Of a stretch of 17,286 nucleotides of DNA, positions 1 to 8,853 are shown one piece after another. The translations under genes and the position numbers were made by a program. Origin of the DNA: Chitinophagales bacterium (GTDB taxonomy: Bacteria > Bacteroidota > Bacteroidia > Chitinophagales > Saprospiraceae); assembly GCA_013298445.1 (NCBI GenBank), contig JAAFHQ010000029.1, positions 1 to 17,286 on the forward strand, read 5' to 3'. Below the pieces are notes generated by a model. It saw nothing but the letters and a program-made list of their open reading frames with translations. It was not told the DNA's origin and did no database searches. How positions within the stretch are numbered: position 1 is the stretch's first letter; each line of letters starts with the position of its first letter.

Positions 1-1466
1 AGTGGGACGACTTTGCGGTAAACCTGCTGCCAGGTATTGCTGGCTGCGCCATTTTTGGTATTGAAATAACGAACCTTTAGGGTGCTCGTGTTGCTAATCG
101 TGATGGGTGCCTGATAGGTTTTGGCGTTGAGGCTTGGTTCGGTGCCATCCAGGGTATAGCGCATGCTCAGGCCTGCCTGGGGCTGCTTGAGTTCAATCGT
201 TTTGGTGGTCAAAAAAATGGCCCGTTCTTCTACCGCCGGACTGGGCGGCGTAAAATCAATGGTGATCGGCAAGGTGCCTTCCAAACGGTAGGGTGCTTCC
301 ATAAAGGCAGAAGGCAAGTTCATTTGCCAGTCCAATTCTAGTGGTGCCGCTTTTTCAAAAAGCGTATTGCCAGCGATAGTCAGCTCAAAATTGACTTGGT
401 GGCTGCTTTGGGGCGCAATCTTAAACTTGAACTTGCTTTGATTGGGGCTCAGTTGGTGGTGGTGGTAGAGCTGAGCGTCGAATTGTAGGGTGTCTTTGCC
501 ACTGTTTTGGATGTTCAGCAATACCTGCGCCCGGCGTGCATCGATCTTGAGCAGTTGTGGTTTAAAATTGACGGCGTCCAGCATGGCTTTGGCTTTGGCC
601 AGGCCAGCATCGTCCACAATGTCGTCGTTGTGGATGCCGCTCAGGGCCAGGTTGACCAGTTCAGGACCTTCATCCGTAAAAGTAACCCAGGTGACGTGAT
701 CAAATTCCTGAAAGCGGGGCCCACGCAATTGGCTGCCACCACCCGTGGATGCGAGGATATAATAATTGCGGTTGTTGCGCTGGGTTTTGAGGTATTGGTG
801 GTTGTGCCCGGCCAATACCGTGTATGGGCGGGATTGTAGTGCCGCTTCAATTTCACTAAAGCCATTAAAATCTTTGTAATTCCACACCGGGTGGTGCATG
901 TACAACATCGTCCAGCGCACATTGGGATTGTCGGCAATGGCTTTTTTGACGTAGTCAATTTGGCTGCGGCTGATACTCAGGCCGTCGCCATCGTTGGAAT
1001 CCATCGCAATGAACAGCACCCCTTTGTACACAAAATGGTACCATGCTTTGCCATAACGCTCCAGCCAAACCTTGCGCATCACTTCATTGGAAATGTCGTG
1101 GTTTCCCGGCAGGGCAAAAAAGCGCATCTTCAATTTATCCAAAATTCCATCCCATTCGGCCCACTGGCGGTCAATTTCCTTTTGGTCTTTGGTATAACCT
1201 TCGATCAGGTCGCCTACACACATCACAAACTCTGGATGCAACTTATTGAGTTTTTCTACTGCTTTTTCAAAAACCCCATTGCGGTGCCCGCCCGTGCGGT
1301 CGGTGACGATGGCAAACTGGAAGTTTTCAGGATTGTTTTCAAAAGGGCGTTTGGTCCAGGGGTTGATGGTTGTGGAGTCAACAATGAAAATCGGTTTCTG
1401 GGAAAACCCAAATTCAAGGTTGAAAACGGTACAAATGAGGACCAAAAAGAAAGGGAGACGTTGCAT
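1..1466 (-). CDS. Secreted calcineurin-like metallophosphoesterase with chitobiase-type C-terminal domain (3' partial)
   Basis: The reading frame starts at the ATG at 1466-1464 and stays open to the window edge, giving 488 codons without a stop, so the C-terminus is missing. Residues 1-23 form a signal peptide (MQRLPFFLVLICTVF..., ending GFSQ). Metallophosphoesterase motifs follow in the expected order: TDRTGGHRNG (55-64), VGDLIEG (84-90), PGNHD (120-124), MHHPVW (190-195) and GHNHQY (220-225). These normally bind two metal ions and hydrolyse phosphomono- or diesters; the substrate cannot be read from sequence. The first motif is DRT and not the usual DxH, with His61 nearby. After the catalytic domain comes a beta-rich linker, then from about residue 434 a CHB_HEX_C-type module (YTLDGTEPS), often seen in secreted Bacteroidota enzymes. 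It is probably a periplasmic or surface enzyme. It lies downstream of a strong terminator, so it is likely a separate transcription unit. Family assignment is firm; the physiological role is unknown. Confidence 0.9.
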   Translation of the reverse strand, partial: MQRLPFFLVLICTVFNLEFGFSQKPIFIVDSTTINPWTKRPFENNPENFQFAIVTDRTGGHRNGVFEKAVEKLNKLHPEFVMCVGDLIEGYTKDQKEIDRQWAEWDGILDKLKMRFFALPGNHDISNEVMRKVWLERYGKAWYHFVYKGVLFIAMDSNDGDGLSISRSQIDYVKKAIADNPNVRWTMLYMHHPVWNYKDFNGFSEIEAALQSRPYTVLAGHNHQYLKTQRNNRNYYILASTGGGSQLRGPRFQEFDHVTWVTFTDEGPELVNLALSGIHNDDIVDDAGLAKAKAMLDAVNFKPQLLKIDARRAQVLLNIQNSGKDTLQFDAQLYHHHQLSPNQSKFKFKIAPQSSHQVNFELTIAGNTLFEKAAPLELDWQMNLPSAFMEAPYRLEGTLPITIDFTPPSPAVEERAIFLTTKTIELKQPQAGLSMRYTLDGTEPSLNAKTYQAPITISNTSTLKVRYFNTKNGAASNTWQQVYRKVVP

Positions 1467-1500
1467 TTTGTAGTAGTTTATTGGAAAAGCGCTTGCTTTC

Positions 1501-1555
1501 CTTGCAAAGAAACACCTTCAATATAAGCTGAACGTTAATATTGAAGTGGTGCAAG
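1501..1555 (-). promoter_or_regulatory. Structured 5' leader of the phosphoesterase gene
   Basis: A perfect 9-bp inverted repeat (cttcaatat at 1516-1524, atattgaag at 1538-1546) encloses a 13-nt loop. A second pair, cttgca at 1501-1506 and tgcaag at 1550-1555, could extend it outward. It lies 35-90 bases upstream of the phosphoesterase ATG, so it would fold in the mRNA leader or act as a protein-binding palindrome. It has no downstream T-run, so it is not a terminator. No known riboswitch class is recognised. Confidence 0.3.
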
Positions 1556-1565
1556 GTTAAAAATA

Positions 1566-1596
1566 CTGAGCCAAAGATAAAACACAAAGGGCTCAG
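1566..1596 (-). promoter_or_regulatory. Candidate promoter -7 box inside an inverted repeat, phosphoesterase gene
   Basis: On the minus strand TATCTTTG (1579-1572) matches the Bacteroidota -7 consensus TAnnTTTG. It sits between perfect 7-bp arms, ctgagcc at 1566-1572 and ggctcag at 1590-1596. I see no good -33 TTTG at the expected distance, so the promoter call is weak. The palindrome could be an operator, or a weak hairpin followed by TATTTTT on the minus strand. A leader of about 100 nt would result. Confidence 0.25.
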
Positions 1597-1614
1597 CATC
1601 GGTCTTCAACAAAC

Positions 1615-1655
1615 AAAAAAAGCCGTTTCCAGTCATCTGGGAAACGGCTCTTTTA
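1615..1655 (-). terminator. Rho-independent terminator of the giant secreted protein gene
   Basis: A perfect 10-bp stem (agccgtttcc at 1621-1630 with ggaaacggct at 1640-1649) encloses a 9-nt loop. On the minus strand it is followed by TTTTTTTGTTTG. It begins about 28 bases after the stop codon of the giant gene. TTTT on the other side (1651-1654) is shorter, so minus-strand termination is the main reading. It should separate the giant gene from the phosphoesterase gene. Confidence 0.85.
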
Positions 1656-1677
1656 ATTCATCTTTCCTTCTACAAGT

Positions 1678-4600
1678 CTATTTCAAAAGCACCATTTTCT
1701 TGGTAGCCGTAAAATCGTCCACTTCCAGCGTATAGTACAACACCCCAGTAGCATTGAAATCACTTGCTTTGAGTACCACCTGATTGGCCCCCTTGGCGTA
1801 ATCCGCCCGAATGCTTTTGAGCACTCTGCCAGTCACATCACTGATGGTCAAAGTAGCAGCACTGGCCTTGGGCAGGTTGAAGCTGATCAGCGTTTCCCCG
1901 TTGAAAGGGTTAGGTGTGTTTTGCTTCAACTCAAAACCATTGGCGAGGGCTTCGGCTTTGCCAAACTGCAGGGCAACACCCAGTTGCTCGTTGTTTTGGC
2001 TGTAGGCCTCGGCAGAAACCACCCGGTTCAGGCTCAGGGCACGGCTCAATTGAGCATCAGCTTTTGCACGCAACACCAAAGTGAACAAAGCGCCTTGTTT
2101 GAAGTCTCCATTCCAGGAAGTAGTGATCACTCCTTCGTTTTGGAACACCCCAAAATTTTCAGCTTTAGCCAAACCGTAAACGATGTCCAGCAGCTCCACC
2201 TTGCTCTTGTCCAGGCTCAGGGCGAACTGGTATCCTTGTACACTCTTCAGGTCAGCTACATTGAAATCAATGCTGTATTCTTGGCCAGCCTTCAGGGCAG
2301 CTTCAGCGGCCTGAATGTTCAAGGTACCGGTTGTGCGCACTTCAGCGCTGGCCGCAGCACTCACCGTTGCACTGGCGTTGACATCCCCAATTTTGACGGC
2401 GACGAAGTTGGCCGAGGCATTGGCAGCGATGTCGTTGATGCTCACTACCTCAGGGAAGCTAGCAGACCATGGGTTGCTGGCTTGGGGGAAGTTGTAAGCG
2501 GCATCGATGAATCTCCAGGAAGTGTTGTTGGTAAAGTGGGTATCGATGTTCAGGATCAACTTGCGCAGGGCAATCAAATCCAAAGTACTGATCGACTTGG
2601 AGTTGTTGACGTCGGCAGCGATCATTTTGTATGGACTGTTCAACGCGGTTACGCCAAGGATGTGTTTCTGGATCAACACCAGGTCAAAAGTAGACACCCC
2701 ATTCAAGTGGTTTTTATCCAATTGTGGAGCAATGGTGAAGTCACCACCTTTCACCAGGTTGATAAAGGAGTACCCACCATTGGCAGTCGTAGTTGTAGTC
2801 TGGGAAGCAGAGCCACTCAAGGTGATGCTGGCCCCCTGAAGGTTACCAGCACCTTCGGTAGAGATGGTACCGGCAATGCTCAGGTTACCTGTTGCAGAAC
2901 CTGGGCATACGCTGCGGTTGTCTTGAACTTCAACATAAGTGACACAGAAGTCATCCTTACCTGCTTCATCCCAGGCATGCAATTCCACCAGCACGATCTT
3001 GCCTCTGTCGGCACATGTCAGGTTGATGCCGGTTTGAGTGGATACCACTGGATCGCCTACACGGTTCAGCGAGTACTTGGTAACCAGTTTCAAACCATCT
3101 TTGGTTTCTGGGCCTTGACCGTTGCAATCGTAAATCTTGGAAGCAACGAAGTCAGAAGCCCAAACCGCCATCATACCAGCACCTGCGCCGTCAGACATCA
3201 GTTCAGTGCTCAAGCCGTTGATACAGATTGGTGCTGGACCTTTGCAGTCTTCAACGGTGAATGGAATGCGGATTGCCACACTGAGGTTGCCACACTCATC
3301 ACGAACTACTACAATCAGGTCATGCTTGCCTTGTGGCAGGTTAGCAACGTTGATCTCGAACTGGCCGTTGCCAAAATCTTTGGTGCTCCAGCGAGGAGTA
3401 GCGTACAGGATCATTTTGCTGGCGTCCAAAGTTTGGCCTGGAGCAATCATCAAGTACTGAGTTTCCAAAGTCACTTTGTCAGAACAGTTGTCCTTACCAG
3501 TGATCACCATTTTCAGGTTAGCCAAACAATCGCCACCCTCACGGATGCAGAATTTGCCTGGGTCACCAGTTACAACTGGACGAGTGTCGTCGTATACCTT
3601 GATGATCTGGGTATAGATGAAGCTGTGGTAGAATTCACCTGCTACTGAGCAATAAGGCGGGGTGAAGCGGATGTCATCAGCATCCTGGATCAAGTCCTTG
3701 GAAATGTAGAACTCTTCGATGCCATTTCTCTTCTTGTTTTCACGGTCACGAACCAATACATAGATTGGGTCTTTGCCATAGTTGCCAAACACATCCCGAG
3801 GAATGATCGTGATGTTGGTTTGCAACAGTGGGTCGCCACAACGGTCGTCGTAAGTACACCAGTTGATCACGGAGTAGGTACGGAAGATTTTGTAGCACTC
3901 ATCGTCAGATGCATCGTAACGTTTGTCGCTTACGTTTACAGCCAAGATGTCACAAGCCAATTCGTCGGTGATAACCGTATCAATGATTGGTGTTTTGCAA
4001 TCGGTAGACACATCCTTAGGAAAACAGATGTTGTACTCGTGTACTGGATTGATGGTGATGCGCTGCGTACAAGTGATTGCGATTGGGCCTTTCACCGTTT
4101 GTTTGGTCAAAGTCCAGGTCCGATCGATGTAGCCTGCGCCACATTTCAAGCTCTTTGCCGTGGTATAGGTGGTATCCAGCGCTCCACAATCGTTGCCAGT
4201 CGTGATCGTTACATCCCCAAAGGCGGCAGCAGCAGCTTTTTTATCATCGATCAAAGCCAAGTTTTTGTCATCACAATCAATCGTGATGGCCCAGGGAGCG
4301 ATACAAGTTGGTGCTACTTTGTCTTCGATCAACAGGTCCATCCAGCAGTAATTTGTGTTGCCGTAGATGTCGCCTCCCCAGAGTTCAACTGTCACTCTTT
4401 CGGTCAAATCACAGCAGAAGAATTCCACATAATCCAATAGCGGTGTCATCAATTTTCCACCCTTGAGGATGAATGTTTCTCCAAAATCAGCAATGTCACC
4501 ATCGCCATTCAGGTCAAAACCATCAGCTTTGGTCACATCTCCATCAGCGGGCAGGGCATCCAATTTGCCGTTGCCATTTGTGTCATAACCTTTGGCAATG

Positions 4601-7600
4601 AAGCTAGCGGCACAAGCGTCAGGAACATTGCGGCGCACCGCAATCCAGGCCAGTTTGCAGTTGTCCCAGCTGCCTTCGTCGATGTCATCAGCGCTCACTT
4701 GTGCATAACCATTGGTGTAGCCATTGGCGTTGCTTAGGCTTACATGCAAGTCATCGTCACACTTCATGACGGGCGCAATCTTGTCCATCACTTCGAAGAT
4801 GAAACAAGTGGTAGAGGCATTGTAGCAAGCATCAAAAGCGTCAATCACCATCAGGTGCTTGCCTACTGGAAGGCCGATCATCATGCCGTTCATTACAGCA
4901 TACTCCACTTTATCCCAGCAGATGTCATCTTCTTTGGTGCAATCGCCAAGACGGTATTTGTCATTGTCACCACGTAGCTCGCCTACCTGTTTCCGATCGG
5001 CTTCGATACAGATCGGATTGTCAGGACCTTCGTAAACGAGGATACCTTTTACATACCGATCTTTGGTATAAACACTTACACTGATGTTGCCCAAGTTACA
5101 GTTGTCGGTAATGCTTACACCAAAGGCAGTTTTGATACCAGCAACGGTTACTGGAATGGCTGCAGTGCAATCCATTGGGCCAGTAGAAATGTCGAATGGT
5201 GCACCGTGAGCATACTCAGAAGTAGGAGCAGTGAAATCACCGATTTTGATCAGGATGTGGAAAGTATCAACGATACCACCTGCACACCAGTCAAATACAT
5301 ACAGTTCACGATCGATCTTCACACCTTTGCCACCACAGATTGGGAACTCGGTATCTTTGATCGATACAGAATAGTTGCACTCAACCTGATCGATGAACAA
5401 ACAACGTGGGTTGGCAGAAGTGTTGAAATAGCTGCATACATATGGAGTTACATCTTCTTTCTTAATCAGGCTCTTGTCGGGAGTACAGGAGTTGTACTCA
5501 ACAACGTGATCGTACTTGCCTTCTGGATTCTCATCCTTGAACACAAAATCACTCAGGTCAGGACGAGTGAAGTGGATTTTTTGCACATACGAAGAACTCA
5601 TGCCATTGCAATCGGTAGCCACCCACTCGCGAGAGATGGTCGCATAGATGCCACCATTGGTCTCCATATCTGTACAAGAGTAAAAAACTACTTTGTCGGT
5701 CCACTTCAGGGTAATGCGGCAACCGCAGTTGTAGCAGTTGTCTTTGAAGTAGGCGTAACCCAGGTTTTTGACCACATCGGAAACCAACATGTTGGAAGGT
5801 AAGCTACAAGGCCCGCTAGGTAGGGTACTGGTGCCTTCTGCATTGTTGATGGTTTGGCTGCTGGTTGCAGCAGGACGTGGAGAACCGGTAGCTCCTACAT
5901 CCCCAATTGTCAACCGGTTGTTCAACACATAGTTCACATCGTAACAATCCAAAGTAACATCTGCAGGAGCACAGATCAGTGCGGGTGCAGTTTTGTCTTC
6001 AGCAGTAATTTTACCCCAACAAGGTTCAAAGGTGAAACATTCGGCGTACTCCGCTTTTAAACGAACCACATAAGTATAGGTACCCGCACAGTTGATGTAG
6101 CTGTCGTTGTTGCCGTCGTTGATGAGTACTTCCAATGCCGATAGCAACACCTGGCCATTTTCACATTGTGCAAAGCCGTCCAAAACGACATTTGGCGTAA
6201 CCAGAAACCTACAATTGGCATCCAGACTCACGTTGACCTGGCTTACGCAGGCCAAACACGTCACGAGTACCCTGGGGCGAACAGTAATAGAGATGTAGAA
6301 GGGTTCACCCACACAAGCACCCACTACACTGGTAGGTACCACGCGGTAAATGATCGTTTGATTGACGGTGCTGGTATTGGACAAAAAATCAGTGATCACA
6401 CTGCCCGTTCCCGCTGGATTGATGGTTTCTCCACTAACATTCGGATTGTTGTAAGCTACACTTGAGCCGATCGAGGCTACGCTGTACCAGGTAAAAGTAC
6501 TGGCTTGCTGGCAGGCAATGATGTTTTGTAGATTTGTGTTTACTGAGGTACAGTTGTTGATCGTACGTGAACTGTCTTTCCCCACGGGTTTTGCCGCAAT
6601 GGTAAAAGTTACACTCCGGCGCGTGGTATTTTCACAACCATTGGCATCTACCACCCGATCTAAAGTAATGGTGTAGGTACCAGGATTGGCACCCGTATAG
6701 GTCAAAACGAGCGTACTGTCTGCTTCGTTCAAAGCAATGTACGCACCACCTATAGCCCTGGGCAAACAATCTGGCCCAAGGCTGGTAATGATATCGCTGT
6801 AATAAAAGTCATAAGGTGCCGCAAGGCCGGAAGCACTCAATACCACCTGGATCACCGACCCATCATCCTCACAGGACACGGCAGGGCCTTGCAATGCAAT
6901 GGCACCAACGGGTGGAGTGGTAACCTGAATACAAAGGGGTTCACTGATGTCATAACATTGCCCGGCAAGGCAGGCGGCGATGACTTCCGCAAGAGTCAAG
7001 CCAACAACATTGCCACAGCCACCATTTAATCCGGCATAGGCTATAGTATAAATGCAGTATTCACTGGGAGCAGCAGTGCTCAAGTAATCCTCTACTTGCT
7101 CCAAATTACTAAATGAAGCTGCTACCAGGCCATTCGCGAAAACAAAATAAGTTAGGGTTCCCGTAGTCCCGATGGAATCAATGTCTATACTTCCCCCTGA
7201 GCAGATGCTGTCTACATCCGAAACGAGCGTTCCGGCATTTACGTCATTTGCGGTGATCACTACACAATTGCTGGTGTCGCTACAAACAAATTCTCCGTCA
7301 TCTCCATCATCAATGGTTGAAGCAACAATTACTCGGTAATACGTTGTAACACTGACCGTTTCGCCAGGATTAAAAGAAGGGGAGTTGGAATTATCAATAC
7401 TGTTCCATGGACCTGAACAACCTATGGTATTGAACTGCCAAACATAGCTCAGTAAGCCACTGCCGCTTGCAGCAGTCGTCGCACTTAAGGTTGGAGAAGG
7501 AGCACCTAAACAAAGGTTTTGGTTGCTGCCAATCTCTCCGGCATCCACATTATTCACGCTTACAATAATGTGATTGGAAACCACATCGCCACAGCCATTT

Positions 7601-8853
7601 GAATTGGTGACAAAATAGTCGCCACTGGTTTTTACGGTAATGGATGGGGTAGTTGCACCTGTACTCCAGGTTCCCCCAACATTTCCGGAGAGTATTACAC
7701 TATCGCCTGCGCAAAGTAGATTTGGCCCACTTATAGTAATGATGGATGCAATAGGCTGGCTTTGGTCAATGCTTACAATAATGTGATTGGAAACGGTATC
7801 CCCACAGGCATTGACATTGGTCACAAAATAATCGCCAGCGGTAGTTACAATGATCGATGGCGTGATGGCACCCGTACTCCAGGTTCCGCCAACATTACCG
7901 CTGAGTTCTACACTGCCTCCTCCACAAAATGACGTGGGGCCATTTGCAGAAATAAGCGAAGGTGTGGGCAATGGATTGACCGTTACAATGATGTGATTGG
8001 AGCTCACCGTACCACAAGGGGCTTCATTGGTGACAAAATAGTCGCCACTCGTGCTTACAATGATGGTAGGAGTGATCGCTCCGGTATTCCAGGTTCCACC
8101 AACATTTCCAGAAAGGGTTACACTTCCCCCTTCACAAAATGTAGTTGCGCTCCCAGCAGTAATGGTTGAGGCAATAGGTAAGGCTCCAGTTACGGTATTT
8201 GCTGATAAATTGATCGCGCCAGAACGAGAAAGACCCCGGCCGATCAGGGTTGCATTATTCAACAAATGGATGGCGCCATTGGCTAATATTGTGCCTTGGA
8301 AAAGAGAATTTTCACCTAAAGTTACCTGGCCATTTATCTGGAAATAGACATTGCACAAAGAAGCTGAATTCGTTAAAAGGATTCGGGAACCAACTGAAGT
8401 AGCTAAAGCGCCATCTATTTTAAAAATAAACAAGGAATTGGGATCGCCTTGTCCATCGAGAATTAGGTCTCCATTGATGGTTGAAGCGGCCCCAAGGCAA
8501 TAAACATTGGGCAGGAGCATCTGCCCGCCGCCCATATTTGTGGCAAGGACGCTGCCACAAGTTATCGGGCTGATGCTGCCGTAAGCAAGATCCACATCCG
8601 TCGCCGCTTGAGCGGAAACAGCGTCGGCAACATGACTACTTCCGATGAGTACCGCTGCCCCCAAATTGAAAGCACCTACATTGGTACCGATGTCTCCGGT
8701 GATGGTGGATAGGCCACTGTTGTTGAATGCCCCGACAGCGGTAAATAAGGCAAAGTTTGAGGCTGCACCCAGACTGGGTGCCTGGCTGTACCCTATAAGT
8801 GGTATTAAAAGCAAAACGATGACTTTTAACACATTGTGTAGTAGTGTTTTCAA
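1678..8853 (-). CDS. Giant T9SS-secreted protein: ice-binding-like domain, adhesin repeats, dockerin- and cohesin-like modules
   Basis: This 2391-residue protein starts at TTG (8853-8851); an in-frame TAG lies four codons upstream and no ATG precedes the signal peptide, so TTG is the best start. Residues 1-24 are a signal peptide (MKTLLHNVLKVIVLLLIPL..., ending GYSQ). Residues about 28-220 are an ice-binding-like DUF3494 beta-helix (FALFTAVGAF, TITGDIGTN, LFIFKIDGAL, IGRGLSRSGAINLSANTV). About 225-435 holds three near-identical 70-residue repeats. About 435-940 is Cys-rich adhesin-like sequence. About 945-1880 holds HYR-like modules opening with D-x-x-x-P phrases (EDKTAPALIC, MDKIAPVMKC, IEDKVAPTCI, YDDTRPVVTG). 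A calcium-loop pair lies at about 1424-1460. Then come a SpaA/carboxypeptidase-like domain (about 1985-2040), dockerin-like helices (about 2048-2097), a cohesin-like domain (about 2173-2300) and a T9SS type A sorting domain (about 2308-2391, NTPNPFNGET, ending KKMVLLK). It is probably surface-anchored. Its ligand is unknown, and ice binding itself is unproven. Confidence 0.93.
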   Translation of the reverse strand: MKTLLHNVLKVIVLLLIPLIGYSQAPSLGAASNFALFTAVGAFNNSGLSTITGDIGTNVGAFNLGAAVLIGSSHVADAVSAQAATDVDLAYGSISPITCGSVLATNMGGGQMLLPNVYCLGAASTINGDLILDGQGDPNSLFIFKIDGALATSVGSRILLTNSASLCNVYFQINGQVTLGENSLFQGTILANGAIHLLNNATLIGRGLSRSGAINLSANTVTGALPIASTITAGSATTFCEGGSVTLSGNVGGTWNTGAITPTIIVSTSGDYFVTNEAPCGTVSSNHIIVTVNPLPTPSLISANGPTSFCGGGSVELSGNVGGTWSTGAITPSIIVTTAGDYFVTNVNACGDTVSNHIIVSIDQSQPIASIITISGPNLLCAGDSVILSGNVGGTWSTGATTPSITVKTSGDYFVTNSNGCGDVVSNHIIVSVNNVDAGEIGSNQNLCLGAPSPTLSATTAASGSGLLSYVWQFNTIGCSGPWNSIDNSNSPSFNPGETVSVTTYYRVIVASTIDDGDDGEFVCSDTSNCVVITANDVNAGTLVSDVDSICSGGSIDIDSIGTTGTLTYFVFANGLVAASFSNLEQVEDYLSTAAPSEYCIYTIAYAGLNGGCGNVVGLTLAEVIAACLAGQCYDISEPLCIQVTTPPVGAIALQGPAVSCEDDGSVIQVVLSASGLAAPYDFYYSDIITSLGPDCLPRAIGGAYIALNEADSTLVLTYTGANPGTYTITLDRVVDANGCENTTRRSVTFTIAAKPVGKDSSRTINNCTSVNTNLQNIIACQQASTFTWYSVASIGSSVAYNNPNVSGETINPAGTGSVITDFLSNTSTVNQTIIYRVVPTSVVGACVGEPFYISITVRPRVLVTCLACVSQVNVSLDANCRFLVTPNVVLDGFAQCENGQVLLSALEVLINDGNNDSYINCAGTYTYVVRLKAEYAECFTFEPCWGKITAEDKTAPALICAPADVTLDCYDVNYVLNNRLTIGDVGATGSPRPAATSSQTINNAEGTSTLPSGPCSLPSNMLVSDVVKNLGYAYFKDNCYNCGCRITLKWTDKVVFYSCTDMETNGGIYATISREWVATDCNGMSSSYVQKIHFTRPDLSDFVFKDENPEGKYDHVVEYNSCTPDKSLIKKEDVTPYVCSYFNTSANPRCLFIDQVECNYSVSIKDTEFPICGGKGVKIDRELYVFDWCAGGIVDTFHILIKIGDFTAPTSEYAHGAPFDISTGPMDCTAAIPVTVAGIKTAFGVSITDNCNLGNISVSVYTKDRYVKGILVYEGPDNPICIEADRKQVGELRGDNDKYRLGDCTKEDDICWDKVEYAVMNGMMIGLPVGKHLMVIDAFDACYNASTTCFIFEVMDKIAPVMKCDDDLHVSLSNANGYTNGYAQVSADDIDEGSWDNCKLAWIAVRRNVPDACAASFIAKGYDTNGNGKLDALPADGDVTKADGFDLNGDGDIADFGETFILKGGKLMTPLLDYVEFFCCDLTERVTVELWGGDIYGNTNYCWMDLLIEDKVAPTCIAPWAITIDCDDKNLALIDDKKAAAAAFGDVTITTGNDCGALDTTYTTAKSLKCGAGYIDRTWTLTKQTVKGPIAITCTQRITINPVHEYNICFPKDVSTDCKTPIIDTVITDELACDILAVNVSDKRYDASDDECYKIFRTYSVINWCTYDDRCGDPLLQTNITIIPRDVFGNYGKDPIYVLVRDRENKKRNGIEEFYISKDLIQDADDIRFTPPYCSVAGEFYHSFIYTQIIKVYDDTRPVVTGDPGKFCIREGGDCLANLKMVITGKDNCSDKVTLETQYLMIAPGQTLDASKMILYATPRWSTKDFGNGQFEINVANLPQGKHDLIVVVRDECGNLSVAIRIPFTVEDCKGPAPICINGLSTELMSDGAGAGMMAVWASDFVASKIYDCNGQGPETKDGLKLVTKYSLNRVGDPVVSTQTGINLTCADRGKIVLVELHAWDEAGKDDFCVTYVEVQDNRSVCPGSATGNLSIAGTISTEGAGNLQGASITLSGSASQTTTTTANGGYSFINLVKGGDFTIAPQLDKNHLNGVSTFDLVLIQKHILGVTALNSPYKMIAADVNNSKSISTLDLIALRKLILNIDTHFTNNTSWRFIDAAYNFPQASNPWSASFPEVVSINDIAANASANFVAVKIGDVNASATVSAAASAEVRTTGTLNIQAAEAALKAGQEYSIDFNVADLKSVQGYQFALSLDKSKVELLDIVYGLAKAENFGVFQNEGVITTSWNGDFKQGALFTLVLRAKADAQLSRALSLNRVVSAEAYSQNNEQLGVALQFGKAEALANGFELKQNTPNPFNGETLISFNLPKASAATLTISDVTGRVLKSIRADYAKGANQVVLKASDFNATGVLYYTLEVDDFTATKKMVLLK
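7541..8178 (-). repeat. Three tandem 70-71-codon repeats in the giant gene
   Basis: Three consecutive copies encode the same Ig/PKD-like unit. The shared core is an FC/LC-x-GG/GD start, SGNVGGTW(S/N)TGA(I/T)TP, GDYFVTN, a Cys-containing segment, then SNHIIV(T/S)V/I. Approximate copy limits are 7970-8178, 7751-7969 and 7541-7750. A 24-base stretch, gcttacaata... ending ggaaac, is identical at 7558-7581 and 7771-7794, exactly 213 bases (71 codons) apart. The copies lie between the ice-binding-like domain and the Cys-rich region and probably act as a stalk. Each copy has two conserved Cys that could form a disulphide. Confidence 0.85.

Noticed and set aside
891..1526. 211-codon open frame on the plus strand
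   Set aside because: It is opposite the metallophosphoesterase motifs, which are unmistakable on the minus strand.
1921..3648. 575-codon open frame on the plus strand
   Set aside because: It lies wholly opposite the 3' part of the giant gene. It has no signal peptide or recognisable domain, and its His/Gln/Val/Phe-rich composition is that of an antisense shadow.
8193..8774. Ice-binding-like domain as evidence of a cold-adapted organism
   Set aside because: DUF3494 domains are widespread, including in mesophiles, and in large adhesins may serve attachment. Nothing else in the window speaks for cold life.
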